The position numbers and the translations under genes are program-made. DNA of 64,000 bases, taken from positions 1 to 64,000 of the forward strand of contig NZ_FXYX01000002.1 in the NCBI RefSeq assembly GCF_900169265.1, read 5' to 3'. The notes below the pieces were generated by a model. It did not search any database, was not told the origin of the DNA, and saw only the letters and a list, made by a program, of their open reading frames with translations. The DNA is from Brevibacterium iodinum ATCC 49514 (lineage in GTDB: Bacteria; Actinomycetota; Actinomycetes; Actinomycetales; Brevibacteriaceae). Shown one piece after another: positions 63,180 to 64,000 of the stretch; position 1 is the first letter of the stretch, and every line of letters begins with the position of its first letter.

Positions 63180-64000
63180 TCTTCTCTTCGTCGGTCAGTT
63201 CGTCCTCGTCGACCCACAGGCCCTGCGCGATGAGGCGCTTCTTACGTCGGCGATCATTGAAGACGCAGATCACCCACGCCAGACAGAACAAGGTCATCAT
63301 GGGGATGACGAGGAAGAACATGGACATTGCGTCCGGAGTCGGGGTGGCGATCGCGGCGAACAGGAAGACGAGCATGACGATGATGCGCCACGACTTCTTA
63401 ATCCTCTCCGCCGACAGGATTCCGAGCATGTTGAGTCCCACCATGAGCACGGGAAGGACGAATGCGAGTCCGAAGACGACGATGATGATCATCACGAAGC
63501 TCAGGTAGTCCTGTGCCGGGATGATGTTCGTGCCGCCCTCGGGGGTGAACGAGGTCAGTGCCTTCACCGCATTGGGCAGAGCGAAGAATGCCATGGTCGA
63601 CCCGGCCAGGAACAGCGGAATCGCTGCCCCGAGGAATCCGAGTGAGTACAGCTTCTCCTTGCGCTTCAGTCCCGGGACGATGAAGGCCCAGACCTGATAG
63701 AGCCAGATGGGGCAGGAGAGGAAGAGACCGATGAAGAAAGAGAGCTTGATCTTCAGGTCGAAGGGAGAGGCGACTCCGGCAAAGTTGATCTCGGCCATCC
63801 GTCCCCCGTTGTCACGGATCGTCCGGATCGGCTCTTGGAGGATGTCGAGGACAGGGTCGTAGAGGAACCAGCCTGCCACCGCGCCCAGAGCGATGGCGAT
63901 GGCGGAGATGATGACGCGATTGCGCAACTCGACGAGGTGCCCGACGACGGGCATCTTCTTCTCAGGATTGCTCTTCCGTGATCGAGATGGCTTCCGCTGG
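63172..64000 (-). CDS. tatC: Sec-independent translocase subunit TatC, 5' end at window edge
   Basis: At least 260 residues with six transmembrane helices. MPVVGHLVELRNRVIISAIAIA carries the conserved cytoplasmic N-terminal HLxELRxR, FxxGLFLSCPIWLYQVWAFIVPGLKRKEK the P-rich loop, and IATPTPDAMSMFFLVIPM the last helices. The frame stays open upstream of the ATG at 63954 with the basic residues KPSRSRKSNPEKK, typical of actinobacterial TatC, so the true start is probably beyond 64000. It forms the receptor of the twin-arginine pathway. Confidence 0.93.
   Translation of the reverse strand, partial: QRKPSRSRKSNPEKKMPVVGHLVELRNRVIISAIAIALGAVAGWFLYDPVLDILQEPIRTIRDNGGRMAEINFAGVASPFDLKIKLSFFIGLFLSCPIWLYQVWAFIVPGLKRKEKLYSLGFLGAAIPLFLAGSTMAFFALPNAVKALTSFTPEGGTNIIPAQDYLSFVMIIIVVFGLAFVLPVLMVGLNMLGILSAERIKKSWRIIVMLVFLFAAIATPTPDAMSMFFLVIPMMTLFCLAWVICVFNDRRRKKRLIAQGLWVDEDELTDEEKND

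Overview
The window reads as chromosomal DNA of a high-GC actinobacterium, most likely in Micrococcales and possibly Brevibacterium. The genus is an inference from gene content and protein style; no rRNA gene is present. Actinobacterial markers include RbpA, FtsR (the Rv1828 type), SecA2, a DUF4191-lipA-lipB-E2-pepA block in the mycobacterial order, the qcrCAB/ctaE cluster, polyprenol-phosphate-mannose synthase, and a nuclease/helY/tatC block resembling Rv2090-Rv2093c.

Layout. 1-260: right end of an IS3-family element inserted at the centre of a long palindrome. 365-9430: lipoate and 2-oxoacid dehydrogenase block (DUF4191, lipA, lipB, E2, lpd, pepA). 9553-13785: pyrD, DUF3043, an M20 dipeptidase, erpA, aat. 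13896-22227: aerobic respiratory chain, ctaC-ctaD-ctaF facing ctaE-qcrC-qcrA-qcrB across a 1.1 kb stretch with no recognised gene. 22443-29343: trpD, a DEDDh/GIY-YIG nuclease, a hydrolase, an acyltransferase, ftsR and an orphan ParA. 29519-38798: pyruvate carboxylase, a divergent peptide deformylase, a 3-hydroxyacyl-CoA dehydrogenase, an aminotransferase, a methyltransferase, hsp20, an AEC transporter and ferritin. 38958-44121: an amidase/M20/membrane-protein module ending at a rearrangement scar, then DUF4442 and DUF1801 genes. 44425-51506: an Rpf-like gene and an accessory stretch in decay (uvrA, araC, permease, SDR and WYL genes all broken; the amine oxidase intact). 51536-64000: RlpA-like protein, GDPD, rbpA, a second copy of the palindrome, polyprenol mannosyltransferase, an amidohydrolase-like protein, a 5'-nuclease/DEDDh-exonuclease fusion, secA2, helY and tatC.

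Regulation visible in the DNA is the most rewarding layer. Three stress-type genes (erpA, hsp20, rbpA) each carry GGAAT-N18-GTT, the SigR/SigH-type ECF promoter, at a similar distance from the start. On hsp20 this promoter overlaps a perfect HAIR operator for HspR. Nine genes appear leaderless, with a TAnnnT -10 element 6-7 nt before an ATG or GTG. The promoters of the two cell-wall genes (Rpf-like and RlpA-like) carry tandem GTTAN half-sites at 11-bp spacing, as expected for an OmpR-family regulator such as MtrA. No CRISPR array, prophage or tRNA/rRNA gene was seen.
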